Source: Brevundimonas sp. UBA4609 (GTDB taxonomy: Bacteria > Pseudomonadota > Alphaproteobacteria > Caulobacterales > Caulobacteraceae). From it: a stretch of 64,000 bases of DNA. Made by a program: the position numbers and the translations under genes. Below are positions 17,156 to 25,952 of the stretch, in pieces (the first letter of the stretch is position 1; the number at the start of each line of letters is the position of its first letter). The notes beneath the pieces were generated by a model that ran no database searches, was not told where the DNA came from, and worked only from the letters and a program-made list of their open reading frames with translations. The DNA is taken from positions 1 to 64,000 of the forward strand of contig DGIZ01000156.1 of NCBI GenBank assembly GCA_002386585.1, in the 5' to 3' direction.

Positions 17156-18547
17156 CTACTTCGCGCTGCCCACGCACGGCGCCCCGTCAGGCCCGACATC
17201 GCCGTCGCAAAGCCGGAGCGGCGGCAAGCTTTCGATCGGTTCGCGCAGGGTCTTGGCCCCGTCCGCCGCCCGGACGATGTCCACGGCGTCATAAAGGACG
17301 CCCGACACCGTATAGGCACGATAGCGCAGCCGTCCGGCCTCCACGTCGATGGTCTGATACATCTGGGTGTCGGCCGCCACGCGGTCCGGCTGGGTCAGGG
17401 CGCGGTCGTTCAGACCGTACATCTTCGGCCCTGCGACAGAAACGACATAGACGGGTCCCTGGGCCGCGCCCTGCGCACGCCGGGCCTCTCCCAACGCCTT
17501 GCCGTCGCCATCGGTGATCCGGCTGTAGCAGTGATCGTGGCCCTGAAGGACCATGTCGACGTTGCGCGCGCGGTAGATCGGCTCCCAGGCGGCCTTCAGG
17601 GCCTCGGTGTCGTTGGGACGGGCGCAGGTGTAGATAGGCTGATGCTGGATGACGATGTTCCAGCGGGCCGTGCTCGACGCCAGGGTCCGGTCCAGCCAGC
17701 GGGTCTGGGACTCCAGGGCGTCCAGGCTGGTGGCGGCGGTGCCGTCCAGGACGATGAAGCGCACGCCCTGATAGTCTGTGAAATAGCTGGTCTCGGACGC
17801 CCGTTCGGCGCCGTTGTCCGGCAGGGCGAACTGGGCCGGCCACAGGGGGCCGAGTTGACGAGGACCGTCGTCGTCGTCGGTGTACTCATGGTTTCCGGCG
17901 GCCACGATCTGCGGAAGCATGGCGAAGCCGTATCCGCCGGCCGCGGTCCACTCGCCCCACTCCCAGTCACGCGATCGGCCCGTCAGGTCGCCGGCGTGGA
18001 CCACCACATCCGGCGAGGTGCGCAGCAGGCCGCTGCGGATGGTGCGGGCGCCCTTGGACAGGATGCTGTTCTGGGTGTCGCCGAAATAGAGAATGCGGAA
18101 CGGCGCCGAGGCGTCGGTCGACGCGGTGCGGAACGACAACCACTCGGACCAGCCGTCGGCGCCCTTGAGGCGATACAGATAGGGGGTGGCGGGCTTCAGG
18201 TCGGCGAAGCGCACCGTCTGGTAACGCCCCTGTCCGCTCAGCGCCGTCCCATCGACCGACACGCCGGTCAGGGTGCGCGCGCGTTCTTCATAGGCGGGGC
18301 CGTCGATGGCTTCGACCAGTTCGGCCATGGCCTCGGTCTGCCGTCCGTCCGTGCGCCAGGCGACCGCCATTTCGCGCGCGGCGTCGGCGCCGGGGCTGAG
18401 CACGACGCGGTCGGGCAAGCCCGACGGCGCCCATGCGGGCTGCGCTGGCGACGGGGCGCTGGGCGCAGCGGCCTGAGCCAGGGCGGACGCGGGCAGGCTG
18501 AGCGCGACCATCACGCTTGCAGCCAGCAACAGGGTTTTCTTGGACAT
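17156..18547 (-). CDS. Secreted purple-acid-type metallophosphoesterase with fibronectin-like N-domain
   Basis: 463 residues from the ATG at 18547, with GAGGG five bases upstream. After a signal peptide (ending ALAQA) comes a fibronectin-type III-like domain (AVAWRTDG through YLYRLKG), then the calcineurin-like phosphoesterase core: YFGDTQ, VVHAGDLT, AAGNHEY, VIQHQPIY and GHDHCYSR. These carry the Asp, Asn and His ligands of the dinuclear metal site, in the order expected of purple acid phosphatases. It is a phosphomono- or diesterase acting outside the cytoplasm. It lies 46 bp upstream of the alkaline phosphatase and downstream of a TonB receptor, so the three are likely one unit. Confidence 0.88.
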   Translation of the reverse strand: MSKKTLLLAASVMVALSLPASALAQAAAPSAPSPAQPAWAPSGLPDRVVLSPGADAAREMAVAWRTDGRQTEAMAELVEAIDGPAYEERARTLTGVSVDGTALSGQGRYQTVRFADLKPATPYLYRLKGADGWSEWLSFRTASTDASAPFRILYFGDTQNSILSKGARTIRSGLLRTSPDVVVHAGDLTGRSRDWEWGEWTAAGGYGFAMLPQIVAAGNHEYTDDDDGPRQLGPLWPAQFALPDNGAERASETSYFTDYQGVRFIVLDGTAATSLDALESQTRWLDRTLASSTARWNIVIQHQPIYTCARPNDTEALKAAWEPIYRARNVDMVLQGHDHCYSRITDGDGKALGEARRAQGAAQGPVYVVSVAGPKMYGLNDRALTQPDRVAADTQMYQTIDVEAGRLRYRAYTVSGVLYDAVDIVRAADGAKTLREPIESLPPLRLCDGDVGPDGAPCVGSAK

Positions 18548-18622
18548 GGACGCCCTCAATCAGCTTGGACGACGGTCATGACGACCGGATGGTTAGGCAA
18601 AGCGCCTCTGAAAACGCCGCAA

Positions 18623-18654
18623 CCGCCGCCGTCCCAAGCTCGGAACGGCGGCGG
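18623..18654 (-). terminator. Hairpin between receptor and phosphoesterase genes
   Basis: A perfect 10-bp GC stem (18623-18632 with 18645-18654) follows the receptor stop at 18672. On the minus strand it is followed about 9 bases later by TTTT, so it may terminate part of the transcripts and lower expression of the two phosphatase genes. Confidence 0.45.
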
Positions 18655-18671
18655 CGCAGCGGCCCGTATGT

Positions 18672-21638
18672 TTAGAAGTTCAGGCGCAGGCCGATCATGT
18701 AACGGGCGCCGAAACGCTCGTATTCGGAGACGCGCCAGGTTTCGCCCTGGTAGCGAATGCCCGGCTCGTTCAGCAGGTTGTTCGCGTCGAAGTAGATTTC
18801 GGCGTTGTCGTTGAAGGCGTAGCTGGCCTTGAAGTCCAGCCGGCCCACTTCGTCCCAATAGCTGTCGCCGACGATGTCGCCGCCGCCCAGGCCGTCCAGC
18901 CACTCGGTCCGGTACTGCCAGCTGATGCGGCTCGAGAAGCCGTATCGCTCATAGGACAGGGCGGCGTTGTAGATCATGTCCGACGCGCCCGGCAGGCCGA
19001 CCTTGCGGCCGTCCGGCGTGGTGGCTTCCGACTCGTTCAGCGTCAGGTTGGCGCGCACGCCGAAGCCCGCAGCCCAGTCCGGCAGACCCAGACGCTCGGC
19101 GAAGGGCTCCATCGTCTGCGAGTAGGAGAACTCCAGGCCGCGGATGAAGCCGTCGCCGCCGTTGTCGATGGTGAAGTAGGTATAGCCCGAGCGATCATAG
19201 CCCGGCACGTTCAGGGCGTCGCTGCCGTACGGCGTCCGCTCGATATCGAACAGGACGTCGCGGAGGTCCTTGTAGTAGACGCCGGCCGACAGGAAGGCGC
19301 CGCCCGGACGATACCATTCGAAATAGGCGTCGAAACCGATCGACTTCTCGGGACCGGCGTAGGGGTTGCCGCCGCTGATCTCGCCATCCTCGTCGCTGAT
19401 GCTGTAGTTCGGGCGCAGGTCGGTATAGTCGGGACGCGCGGCCCCGGTGTTGGCCGACAGGCGCAGCTTCATCTCGTCGTTGATGTCCCAGTTCAGGTGC
19501 AGGCTGGGGAAGACCTCAAGGTTGTCGTCCTTGAACTCCAGTGGTTCGAAGGGACCGTCCTCTTCCATCTGCACCAGGGCCTGACTGGTGTTCTCGACAC
19601 GCTCGGCGCGCAGACCGGCGACCACATTACCCCAGTTGAAATAGGTGGTGGCCATGGCGTAGCCGGCGATGACCGACTCGCTCACCTTGTAGTAGTTCTC
19701 ATTGGCGACGTCAGGCTTGTCGACCGCGTTGGGCTTCAGACGGTTCCACAGGTCCCAGGCGCCCTTTTCCGAGTGGTAGCGGAAGGCGTAGCCCAGCGGC
19801 AGCTTACCCTTGTAGGGGGTGTTGAGCGCGAAATCGTCAGTGGTCGGCAGGGCGACGCCCGCCGCCGCCAGCGCGGCAGCCGTGATCTCCAGCCGCGAAG
19901 AATTATTCTCCTTTGTGCGGTCGTCGTACTGGAAGCCGAAGGCCAGTTCCGTCGGCAGACCGAACAGATCGATGTCGCGGGTCAGGTCCAGGCGCGCCGT
20001 ATAGGCCTTGGTCTGAGCCAGGCTGGTGTTCACGCGCATGTTGACGAAGTCGTAGTCCTGAGGATCAAGCGAGCGCTTGATCTCGCCCTGGCTGAAGGAG
20101 CCGTCGGGATTGACGATGGTGTCATACAGACGAACGTTGTGGTTCTCGCGGTCGGTGAAGTCATAGACCACGGTCGGGCGGCGGTTGTTCGGGCTCTTCC
20201 AGGTCGAGTTGAAGGACGGGCCGCCGTCGCTCTTGGCGTCCGTGTAGTTCAACCGCCAGGAGGCGTTCCAGCCGCCGAACCGCTGATCCCCGCCCAGGGT
20301 GGTGGTGAAGATGCTCTGTGTCGTGTGGTTGACGTTCAACGTGCTGTCGAGGTCGACGTTGTAGATCGTGCCCCGCGTCGCCGTATTGCCGGTGCGGACA
20401 TCGGCGTAGCCGTTGGATATCCCCGCCTTGTTGGTGGCCACGGCGCCGTCGTCGAAGTCGAACTCGTGCGCGTTGCGCATCTCGTCGTCGGTGAACTCGG
20501 TATAGATGCTGCTCAGGAAGAAGCGGTGATCATCCGACGGGCGATAGTCCAGGCGACCCGAATAGGCGGTGTTGCTGCGCGTCAGGCGATAGAGCTTGTT
20601 CTGGTGCGCGTCGGCCCAGGTGCGGGTCTCGAAGCCGGGCTCCTGGTCTTCCTTCGCCGTTTCCCAGTCGGTCTCGAAGTTGTCGGTGACCATCTCGCGC
20701 TCATAGCGCGAGGCCGACAGCAGGACGCCGAAGCGACCGTCGGCGAAGGTGTTCGAGATGAAGCCGCCGGCGTTGTACTGGGCGCCGCCGCCCAGATCGT
20801 TATAGCCCAGCCCCAGATCGGCCGCGGCCATCAGACCCGGATAGTCGAAGGCGCTGCGGGTGATGATGTTGATGTTGCCGGCCAGGGTTTCGCCCGGCAT
20901 GGCGGCGGTGACTGCCTTGCGCGCCTGCACCGAGCTGGCGATGGCGGCCGGGATGGTGTCGAGGCGGGCGGTGCGGCCCGAGGGGCTGATGACGTTGACG
21001 CCGTCGAAGGCGATGGTGGTCCAGCGCGACGGGGCGCCGCGCAGGTTGACGTAGCGCTCCTGGCCCTGGTCGCGCTCGACCGCGATGCCCGGCAGGCGGC
21101 TGAGGGCCGCAGCGATGTTCTGGTCGGGGAAGCGGCCGATGGCGTCGGCGGCCACCACGTTCACCAGCGACGTCGACGAGCGCTGGATCTGCAGAGCGGC
21201 GGCTTCCGATTCAGCCATGGGGCGCGAGGCCGTGACGACGACGTCGGCCACCGACGACGCGCCGGTGTCGATCGCCAGGGCGGCCGTCACAGGCGTGACG
21301 GCGTCGGCGGCGATGTCGACCTCCATGCGATGGGTGACGCGGCCGACATAGGCGATGCTCAGGGTATGGCGCCCCACCGGCGCCCGCTGCAGCGTGAAGC
21401 GCCCTTCGCGGTCGGTCACGGCGACCTGGCTGTAGCCGTCGATGCGCACCTCGGCGCCGACCAGATAGCTCCGCCCGTCGGCGTCGGTCACGACGCCGCT
21501 GACCTGGCCCGCGTCGGCGACAGCAACGGCGGCGGAAACGCCCTCGTCAGCAACGGCCGCAGCGGGCGTCAGACCCAGGCCAAGTCCAATTGAAGCCGCG
21601 CCGCAAAGCAGCATCGACTTGAGGCGAGTGTTGGTCAT
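18672..21638 (-). CDS. TonB-dependent receptor with carboxypeptidase-regulatory-like N-domain
   Basis: 988 residues from the ATG at 21638 (GGGGGA lies 8 bases upstream; another ATG lies at 21647). After a signal peptide there is a carboxypeptidase-regulatory-like domain (VSGVVTDADGRSYLVGAEV, GRFTLQRAPVGRHTLSIAYV), then the plug (DVVVTASRP, VNVVAADAIGRFPDQNIAAA, LSRLPGIAVERDQGQERYVN, LRGAPSRW) and a large barrel ending ARYMIGLRLNF. The FPDQN-type plug is that of the large proteobacterial TonB receptors often linked to polymeric or glycosylated substrates. Beside two secreted phosphatases it may import a phosphorylated organic compound (inference). Confidence 0.92.
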   Translation of the reverse strand: MTNTRLKSMLLCGAASIGLGLGLTPAAAVADEGVSAAVAVADAGQVSGVVTDADGRSYLVGAEVRIDGYSQVAVTDREGRFTLQRAPVGRHTLSIAYVGRVTHRMEVDIAADAVTPVTAALAIDTGASSVADVVVTASRPMAESEAAALQIQRSSTSLVNVVAADAIGRFPDQNIAAALSRLPGIAVERDQGQERYVNLRGAPSRWTTIAFDGVNVISPSGRTARLDTIPAAIASSVQARKAVTAAMPGETLAGNINIITRSAFDYPGLMAAADLGLGYNDLGGGAQYNAGGFISNTFADGRFGVLLSASRYEREMVTDNFETDWETAKEDQEPGFETRTWADAHQNKLYRLTRSNTAYSGRLDYRPSDDHRFFLSSIYTEFTDDEMRNAHEFDFDDGAVATNKAGISNGYADVRTGNTATRGTIYNVDLDSTLNVNHTTQSIFTTTLGGDQRFGGWNASWRLNYTDAKSDGGPSFNSTWKSPNNRRPTVVYDFTDRENHNVRLYDTIVNPDGSFSQGEIKRSLDPQDYDFVNMRVNTSLAQTKAYTARLDLTRDIDLFGLPTELAFGFQYDDRTKENNSSRLEITAAALAAAGVALPTTDDFALNTPYKGKLPLGYAFRYHSEKGAWDLWNRLKPNAVDKPDVANENYYKVSESVIAGYAMATTYFNWGNVVAGLRAERVENTSQALVQMEEDGPFEPLEFKDDNLEVFPSLHLNWDINDEMKLRLSANTGAARPDYTDLRPNYSISDEDGEISGGNPYAGPEKSIGFDAYFEWYRPGGAFLSAGVYYKDLRDVLFDIERTPYGSDALNVPGYDRSGYTYFTIDNGGDGFIRGLEFSYSQTMEPFAERLGLPDWAAGFGVRANLTLNESEATTPDGRKVGLPGASDMIYNAALSYERYGFSSRISWQYRTEWLDGLGGGDIVGDSYWDEVGRLDFKASYAFNDNAEIYFDANNLLNEPGIRYQGETWRVSEYERFGARYMIGLRLNF

Positions 21639-22129
21639 GTTCGGCATCCCCCGAGAACGATTGTCTTTCGGGGCGCCGATCTAGCGCTATAGCCGAGCTT
21701 GCGGGGTTATAGTTTTGAAGCCGTTTCATCCATATTGTGTTCACATTCGTTGGTGCAGGGATCTTATTTTTTAGGAAATGAAAATCACTCGCAGATCAAA
21801 CCCGCAACGCCAAACCATTCAAAGCTCCAGAAACACAAAGCAACAACTCAACGAAACCTATGCCTCTTTAAATTTCCACCCTACCCCACACCACAATCAA
21901 CCGAACAGACTGTGGTTTCCTTAAAACCATGCCACGCCACTAGCGTCTTGTAACGACCGGCACGAGAAACTACCCACGCGGATACCGATGACGAGTTTCT
22001 GCATGAGGCGGTCGGGCGTGGCCCTTCTCCTTCGCCATTGAAGGGCGGCCTCGGACGTCGCCGCGATCCGGCGGAACGTCGTGATCAGATGCAGCGTTTC
22101 GGGCGAACCCGAGCCCCAGGAGACGCCGC
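21639..22129. other. Intergenic region between divergent receptor and flavodoxin-fold genes
   Basis: About 490 bases with no credible gene. The section 21720-21920 is clearly lower in GC than its surroundings, as expected for two divergent promoters. I found no PHO box, Fur box or strong inverted repeat in it. Confidence 0.5.
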
Positions 22130-23227
22130 ATGCCCATTCCCCAAGCGCCTGCCGCCCCGGCGCCTCGCAAGGGCATGCCCAGCCCCGAGTTGGACCGGCC
22201 GACCTTCGAAGCCCGCTTCCGCAGCCGGTTCGCGGACCCCGTCTTCGATCCCCTGCGCGACGAGATCGATCGCTTGGCCGCTGCGGCCTGGGACGGTTAC
22301 ATCGGCGGGCGCAAGTCGCCGCTGACGCGTCCCGCCGGTCCCGGCTTCGCCGAGTCGGATTATGAGCTGGCGCTGGACTGGCTGAACGCCCACGCGGCCG
22401 TGCGCGCCGCCCAGGCCCGACACGAGGATGCTTCCGCCCCTGCGCGCATCCTGATCATCAACGCCTCCAGCCGATCCGAGCACACCTGCCCCGGCGAGAT
22501 GTCCAAGAGCTGGCGCCTGGTCCAGATCGCCCGAGAGGTCGTGGAGGGCCACGCAGGCATGGAGACCGAGGTACTCGACCTGTCGCGGCTGGCGTCGGAG
22601 TACGGGCGCGAGATTCATCCCTGCAAGGCCTGCTTCTCCACGGCGGCGGCGCTCTGCCACTGGCCGTGCAGTTGCTATCCCAACTACAGCCTGGGTCAGG
22701 TTCACGACTGGATGAACGACATCTATCCAATGTGGGTGCGGGCGCACGGCGTCCTGATCGTCACTCCGGTCAACTGGTATCACGCCTCCAGTCCGTTCAA
22801 ACTGATGATGGACAGGCTGGTATGCGCCGACGGCGGCAACCCGGATCCGACCACGACCCACGGCAAGACGGTCGCCCTGGCCAAGGCGCTGGAACTGGCC
22901 GGGTGGCCCTATCCCCGCCACCTGGCGGGCCGTCGCTTCGCCCTGGTCGTCCACGGCGATGTCGAGGGGGCCGAAAACGTGCGCCGCTCCCTGTCCGACT
23001 GGCTGATCTCGATGAAGCTGTCGTCGGCCGGCCCCGACGCGGAGATCGACCGCTACATCGGTTACTGGCAGCCGTACGCGACCAGCCATGACGCGCTGGA
23101 TCGCGACCAGGCCGTTCAGGACGAGGTCCGGCTGGCGGCGGAAGAACTGGCCCGCGCCGTTCAGGCCCAGCGCGCCGGCGGCTTAGACGCCTCCGAGCAA
23201 GGCCTGGAAGCTCCGCGCCAGAAATAG
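22130..23227 (+). CDS. Flavodoxin-fold NAD(P)H-dependent FMN reductase family protein
   Basis: 365 residues, with CAGGAGACG before the ATG. The C-terminal 260 residues carry the flavodoxin/FMN-reductase fold: ARILIINASSRSEHTCPGEM (phosphate-binding loop), a middle segment GVLIVTPVNWYHASSPFKLM, and KTVALAKALELAGW. An unusual Cys-rich insert (HPCKACFSTAAALCHWPCSC, near residues 163-183) resembles a region seen in iron-sulfur flavoprotein-like reductases but with its own spacing. The N-terminal 100 residues look specific to this subgroup. It is a probable cytoplasmic reductase; no partner gene is nearby. Confidence 0.8.
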   Translation: MPIPQAPAAPAPRKGMPSPELDRPTFEARFRSRFADPVFDPLRDEIDRLAAAAWDGYIGGRKSPLTRPAGPGFAESDYELALDWLNAHAAVRAAQARHEDASAPARILIINASSRSEHTCPGEMSKSWRLVQIAREVVEGHAGMETEVLDLSRLASEYGREIHPCKACFSTAAALCHWPCSCYPNYSLGQVHDWMNDIYPMWVRAHGVLIVTPVNWYHASSPFKLMMDRLVCADGGNPDPTTTHGKTVALAKALELAGWPYPRHLAGRRFALVVHGDVEGAENVRRSLSDWLISMKLSSAGPDAEIDRYIGYWQPYATSHDALDRDQAVQDEVRLAAEELARAVQAQRAGGLDASEQGLEAPRQK

Positions 23228-23467
23228 GGGAGCGCTCGGCGTCGTATGGAACGGGCCCTTCTTCAGCATTCCTGGCCCTTGGGCAGGTCCCCAAAAGCAG
23301 AAACCCCCGGGGCGAGGGCTACGAGGGTTCAGTGATGCTTGGGTGCGGGAGCAGGATTGAGGCGATACCTCACACCTTCAATCCGCTTTATGGCATGAAC
23401 CTGCGAATCGACCCGACAGCCCCAAGTCGTTAGCCAAAAACGGCATGTGCCTGCCTCGCCACTCGGT

Positions 23468-24250
23468 CTAAACCCGCGTCTGGACCGCTTGCCGTCGCGC
23501 CTCTCGCGAAAGACGGGCCAAACCTTCGGCGCCCTGAGCCGCGACCATAGAATAGCCCAGCCCGCGATCGGCCCAGGCATAGCCCTCGGTCGCTCCCTCC
23601 ACCCGCCGACGCATGGAGGCCGTCTTGTCGATCTCCATGGGCCGCACGAGCATCGCGACACGTGCGCCGTCCTCGGCCTGATAAAGGAACATACCCGCCG
23701 GCCCATTGGGCGTCGCAACCAGTCGGCCGCCCAGCAGCAGGAAGCCGGAACCGCTGAGGTCCGGCGCCCGTACCGGACGACCGATGCGACGGGACACCCA
23801 CTGATCCAACGCAGCAAGGTCCGACGCCGGAATCTCGATCGGTCGCTCGAGATCCGGCGCATAGACGGCATAACTGGCGGCCGCCTCTTGGGCCAAGGCC
23901 TCAATCCCCCGGCTCGGCGCGGGTCGGCTCCACCCGTGCAAGGTCCAGCCCGCCGCTCCCCCCAACGCAAGCAACAGCACTGCAGCGGCAGCGGCTGCGC
24001 CTGGCCGATCTCCTCGCCAGAATCTCCGACCAGCAGCGAGATGGCGAATGCTCAACTGCGCCGGCGTGGGCTCGTCCTCAATCCCTGAAAAGACGGCGCG
24101 CAGGTCGTGGTTCTGCCGGCGCCAGGCGTTAACTCGAACGCGGGCCTCCGGATGATGATCCAGCCAGGCCTCGACCTCGGTTTGACGCGCGGCGGAAAGT
24201 CGGCCGTCGACCAAGGCGTGCAGATCGTCTTCTGAAATCGGCGCGGTCAC
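23468..24250 (-). CDS. Membrane-bound anti-sigma factor
   Basis: 260 residues. The N-terminal 50 residues (DDLHALVDGRLSAARQTEVE and WLDHHPEARVRVNAWRRQN) are typical of the cytoplasmic sigma-binding domain of alphaproteobacterial anti-sigma factors, without the zinc-finger cysteines. Residues 84-106 form one transmembrane helix (AAAAAAVLLLALGGAAGWTL), and the rest is probably periplasmic and may sense the stress. Its start overlaps the sigma gene stop by 4 bp. It is expected to hold the ECF sigma factor inactive until signalled. Confidence 0.85.
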   Translation of the reverse strand: MTAPISEDDLHALVDGRLSAARQTEVEAWLDHHPEARVRVNAWRRQNHDLRAVFSGIEDEPTPAQLSIRHLAAGRRFWRGDRPGAAAAAAVLLLALGGAAGWTLHGWSRPAPSRGIEALAQEAAASYAVYAPDLERPIEIPASDLAALDQWVSRRIGRPVRAPDLSGSGFLLLGGRLVATPNGPAGMFLYQAEDGARVAMLVRPMEIDKTASMRRRVEGATEGYAWADRGLGYSMVAAQGAEGLARLSREARRQAVQTRV

Positions 24251-24774
24251 TTCACGATCCTCAGGTTCGGTCGGGCCCGTTCGGGCTCTGCCAGAAGGTG
24301 GCGCAAGCGTTCGCGGGCGCGCGACAGCCGCGACATGACGGTGCCGACCGGGACGCCCGTGATCGCCGCCGCCTCGGCGTAGCTGACTCCCTCCAGGGAA
24401 ACCAACAGGATGATCTGTCGCTGATCATCCGGCAGGTGATCCAGGGCCGCCAGCAGGTCCCGCCCCCGCATCGCCGCTTCCTGGTCTCCCACTCGGCCAA
24501 GGACGGAAGGGTTGACGTCCTCAAGCGGGACGGCGTCGCCGCGTCGCCGAAGGCTGCGAATACGGTTGATGGCGAGGTTGTGCAGCATGGTCAGCATCCA
24601 GGCCCTGGCGCTGCCGTCCGGCCGACGCTGGGGCCACCGCGTAATCGCCCGTTCGAGACAATCCTGCACCAGGTCGTCGGCCGCCTCCCGGTCACGCAAG
24701 AGGGCCCGCGCATAGCGTCGCATGGCCGGAATCAGCGGCTCCACCAAGTCGATCATGTCCGGCGCGGGCGTCAT
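24247..24774 (-). CDS. ECF-type RNA polymerase sigma factor
   Basis: 175 residues with sigma region 2 (MRRYARALLRDREAADDLVQ through AWMLTMLHNLAINRIRSLRR) and region 4 (LDHLPDDQRQIILLVSLEGV, YAEAAAITGVPVGTVMSRLS). It lacks other sigma regions, as ECF factors do. It is paired with an overlapping anti-sigma gene and divergent from a catalase/cytochrome b561 operon. The ATG at 24774 lies only 11 bases after the proposed -10 element, so the mRNA may be leaderless or nearly so; the ATG at 24756 is an alternative start. I recall ECF groups conserved beside catalase and cytochrome b561 genes, but did not assign a group. Confidence 0.9.
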   Translation of the reverse strand: MTPAPDMIDLVEPLIPAMRRYARALLRDREAADDLVQDCLERAITRWPQRRPDGSARAWMLTMLHNLAINRIRSLRRRGDAVPLEDVNPSVLGRVGDQEAAMRGRDLLAALDHLPDDQRQIILLVSLEGVSYAEAAAITGVPVGTVMSRLSRARERLRHLLAEPERARPNLRIVK

Positions 24775-24785
24775 GCAAGGAAAGA

Positions 24786-24811
24786 GACATCACGCGAGCC
24801 CGGATTATTCC
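24786..24811 (-). promoter_or_regulatory. Putative ECF promoter of the sigma/anti-sigma operon
   Basis: Read on the minus strand: GGAATA (24811-24806), 17 bases, then GTC (24788-24786). The same GGAATA-N17-GTC arrangement occurs in the divergent promoter in front of the catalase gene, which strongly suggests both are read by the sigma factor encoded here (autoregulation). Confidence 0.65.
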
Positions 24812-24836
24812 ATCAGAACTTTTTTCGTTCTCGCCG

Positions 24837-24862
24837 GGAATAGAGGCGGCGCGACGGCTGTC
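24837..24862 (+). promoter_or_regulatory. Putative ECF promoter of the catalase/cytochrome b561 operon
   Basis: GGAATA at 24837-24842, 17 bases, then GTC at 24860-24862, 31 bases before the catalase ATG. It is identical in motif and spacing to the element on the opposite strand in front of the sigma gene. The -35 GGAAT and -10 GTC cores are typical of ECF-dependent promoters. Confidence 0.65.
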
Positions 24863-24893
24863 CTACCAGACGTCACCTTCAGCGGAGCCCGTC

Positions 24894-25952
24894 ATGAAAC
24901 ACCCCAGGCCTGCGGCGATCGCGGCTGTCGTCGCCGCTCCCGCCGCCCTCGCCGTCGCCTTCGCCTGGGCCGGCGGCTGGATCGGCCCCAAGCGCCTCGG
25001 CGGAGGCGCAATCGCCGACGCCCTTGAATACAACGGCGGCTCGCATCCAGGCTATCGGCGCGCCCACGCCAAGGGCCTCTGCTTCACCGGCGTCTTTGAG
25101 GCGAACGGCGCCGGCGCCTCCCTATCGCGCGCAGCCGTGTTCGAGGCCGGAAGCTATCCGGTGTTCGGCCGCTTCTCGACCGCGGGCGGCGATCCTTTCG
25201 CCACCGACGGTCGCAACGTCTTCCATGCCATGGCGCTGCAGATCACGTCGCCCGAGGGGGAAATCTGGCGACTGGCCATGGACCACACCCCGATCTTCCC
25301 GGTCGCCACGCCGCAAGCCTTCGTCGAGTTGCAGCGCGCCAGCCGACCCGACCCCGCGACCGGCAAGCCCGATCCCGCAGTGATGAAGGACTATCTGAGC
25401 CGCCATCCCGAAACCAAGGCCTATCAGGACTATATCGCCGCTGCGCCGCTGCCGGACAGCTTCGCCAACGGGACCTATTACAGCATCAACGCCTTCCGTT
25501 TCATCGATAGCGCCGGGGAGGCCCGAGCGGTTCGCTGGTCCTTCGAACCGGAGACGCCATTGACGGTGCTGGACAAGCAACGGCTCAAGGAGGTGCCGAC
25601 GGACCACCTGTTCGACGATATGCGCGAGCGGCTTACCCACGGCCCGGTGCGCTGGCGCATGAAGATCGTCGTCGCCGCCCCTGGCGATCCGAAGAGCGAC
25701 GCCACCATAGCCTGGCCGTCTGACCGGCGAACCGTGGAGACCGGCGTCCTGAGGATCGACCGGGCCGGGCCGGAAGAAGCCGGCCTTTGCCGCGACGTCA
25801 CCTTCGACCCCACCATCCTGCCCGCCGGGATCGGTTTGTCTGACGATCCCCTGCTGCCGGCGCGTTCGGCCGCCTATTCCTCTTCCTTCCGCCGCCGCGC
25901 GGTGGAGACGCCCGGCCCCAGCGCTGTCGGCAAGTCCTTGGGAGCCCATTGA
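24894..25952 (+). CDS. SrpA-type catalase-family (mini-catalase) peroxidase
   Basis: 352 residues, short compared with about 480-500 for classical catalases and right for the catalase-related peroxidase family. Residues 8-30 form a signal or anchor helix, so the haem domain is periplasmic. Key motifs: distal His58 in RRAHAKGLCFTG, GRFSTAGGDP, the Asn of RNVFHAMAL, and the proximal haem Tyr in LLPARSAAYSSSFRRR. It likely removes hydrogen peroxide or organic peroxides using electrons from the adjacent membrane cytochrome b561, whose start overlaps its stop by one base. It is probably part of the ECF regulon read from the motif at 24837. Confidence 0.9.
   Translation: MKHPRPAAIAAVVAAPAALAVAFAWAGGWIGPKRLGGGAIADALEYNGGSHPGYRRAHAKGLCFTGVFEANGAGASLSRAAVFEAGSYPVFGRFSTAGGDPFATDGRNVFHAMALQITSPEGEIWRLAMDHTPIFPVATPQAFVELQRASRPDPATGKPDPAVMKDYLSRHPETKAYQDYIAAAPLPDSFANGTYYSINAFRFIDSAGEARAVRWSFEPETPLTVLDKQRLKEVPTDHLFDDMRERLTHGPVRWRMKIVVAAPGDPKSDATIAWPSDRRTVETGVLRIDRAGPEEAGLCRDVTFDPTILPAGIGLSDDPLLPARSAAYSSSFRRRAVETPGPSAVGKSLGAH

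Noticed and set aside
21639-21800. PHO box in front of the phosphatase/receptor cluster
   Set aside because: I looked for CTGTCAT/CTGTCAC-type direct repeats and found no acceptable match.
23295-23340. A GC-rich segment with partial inverted symmetry that resembles a tRNA arm or terminator
   Set aside because: No acceptor/anticodon/T-arm set can be built, and the stem is imperfect without a clean U-run.
23329-23970. A 213-codon minus-strand frame overlapping the anti-sigma gene
   Set aside because: It shares most of its length with the anti-sigma frame, has no domain features, and the anti-sigma frame is coupled to the sigma gene by a 4-bp overlap.
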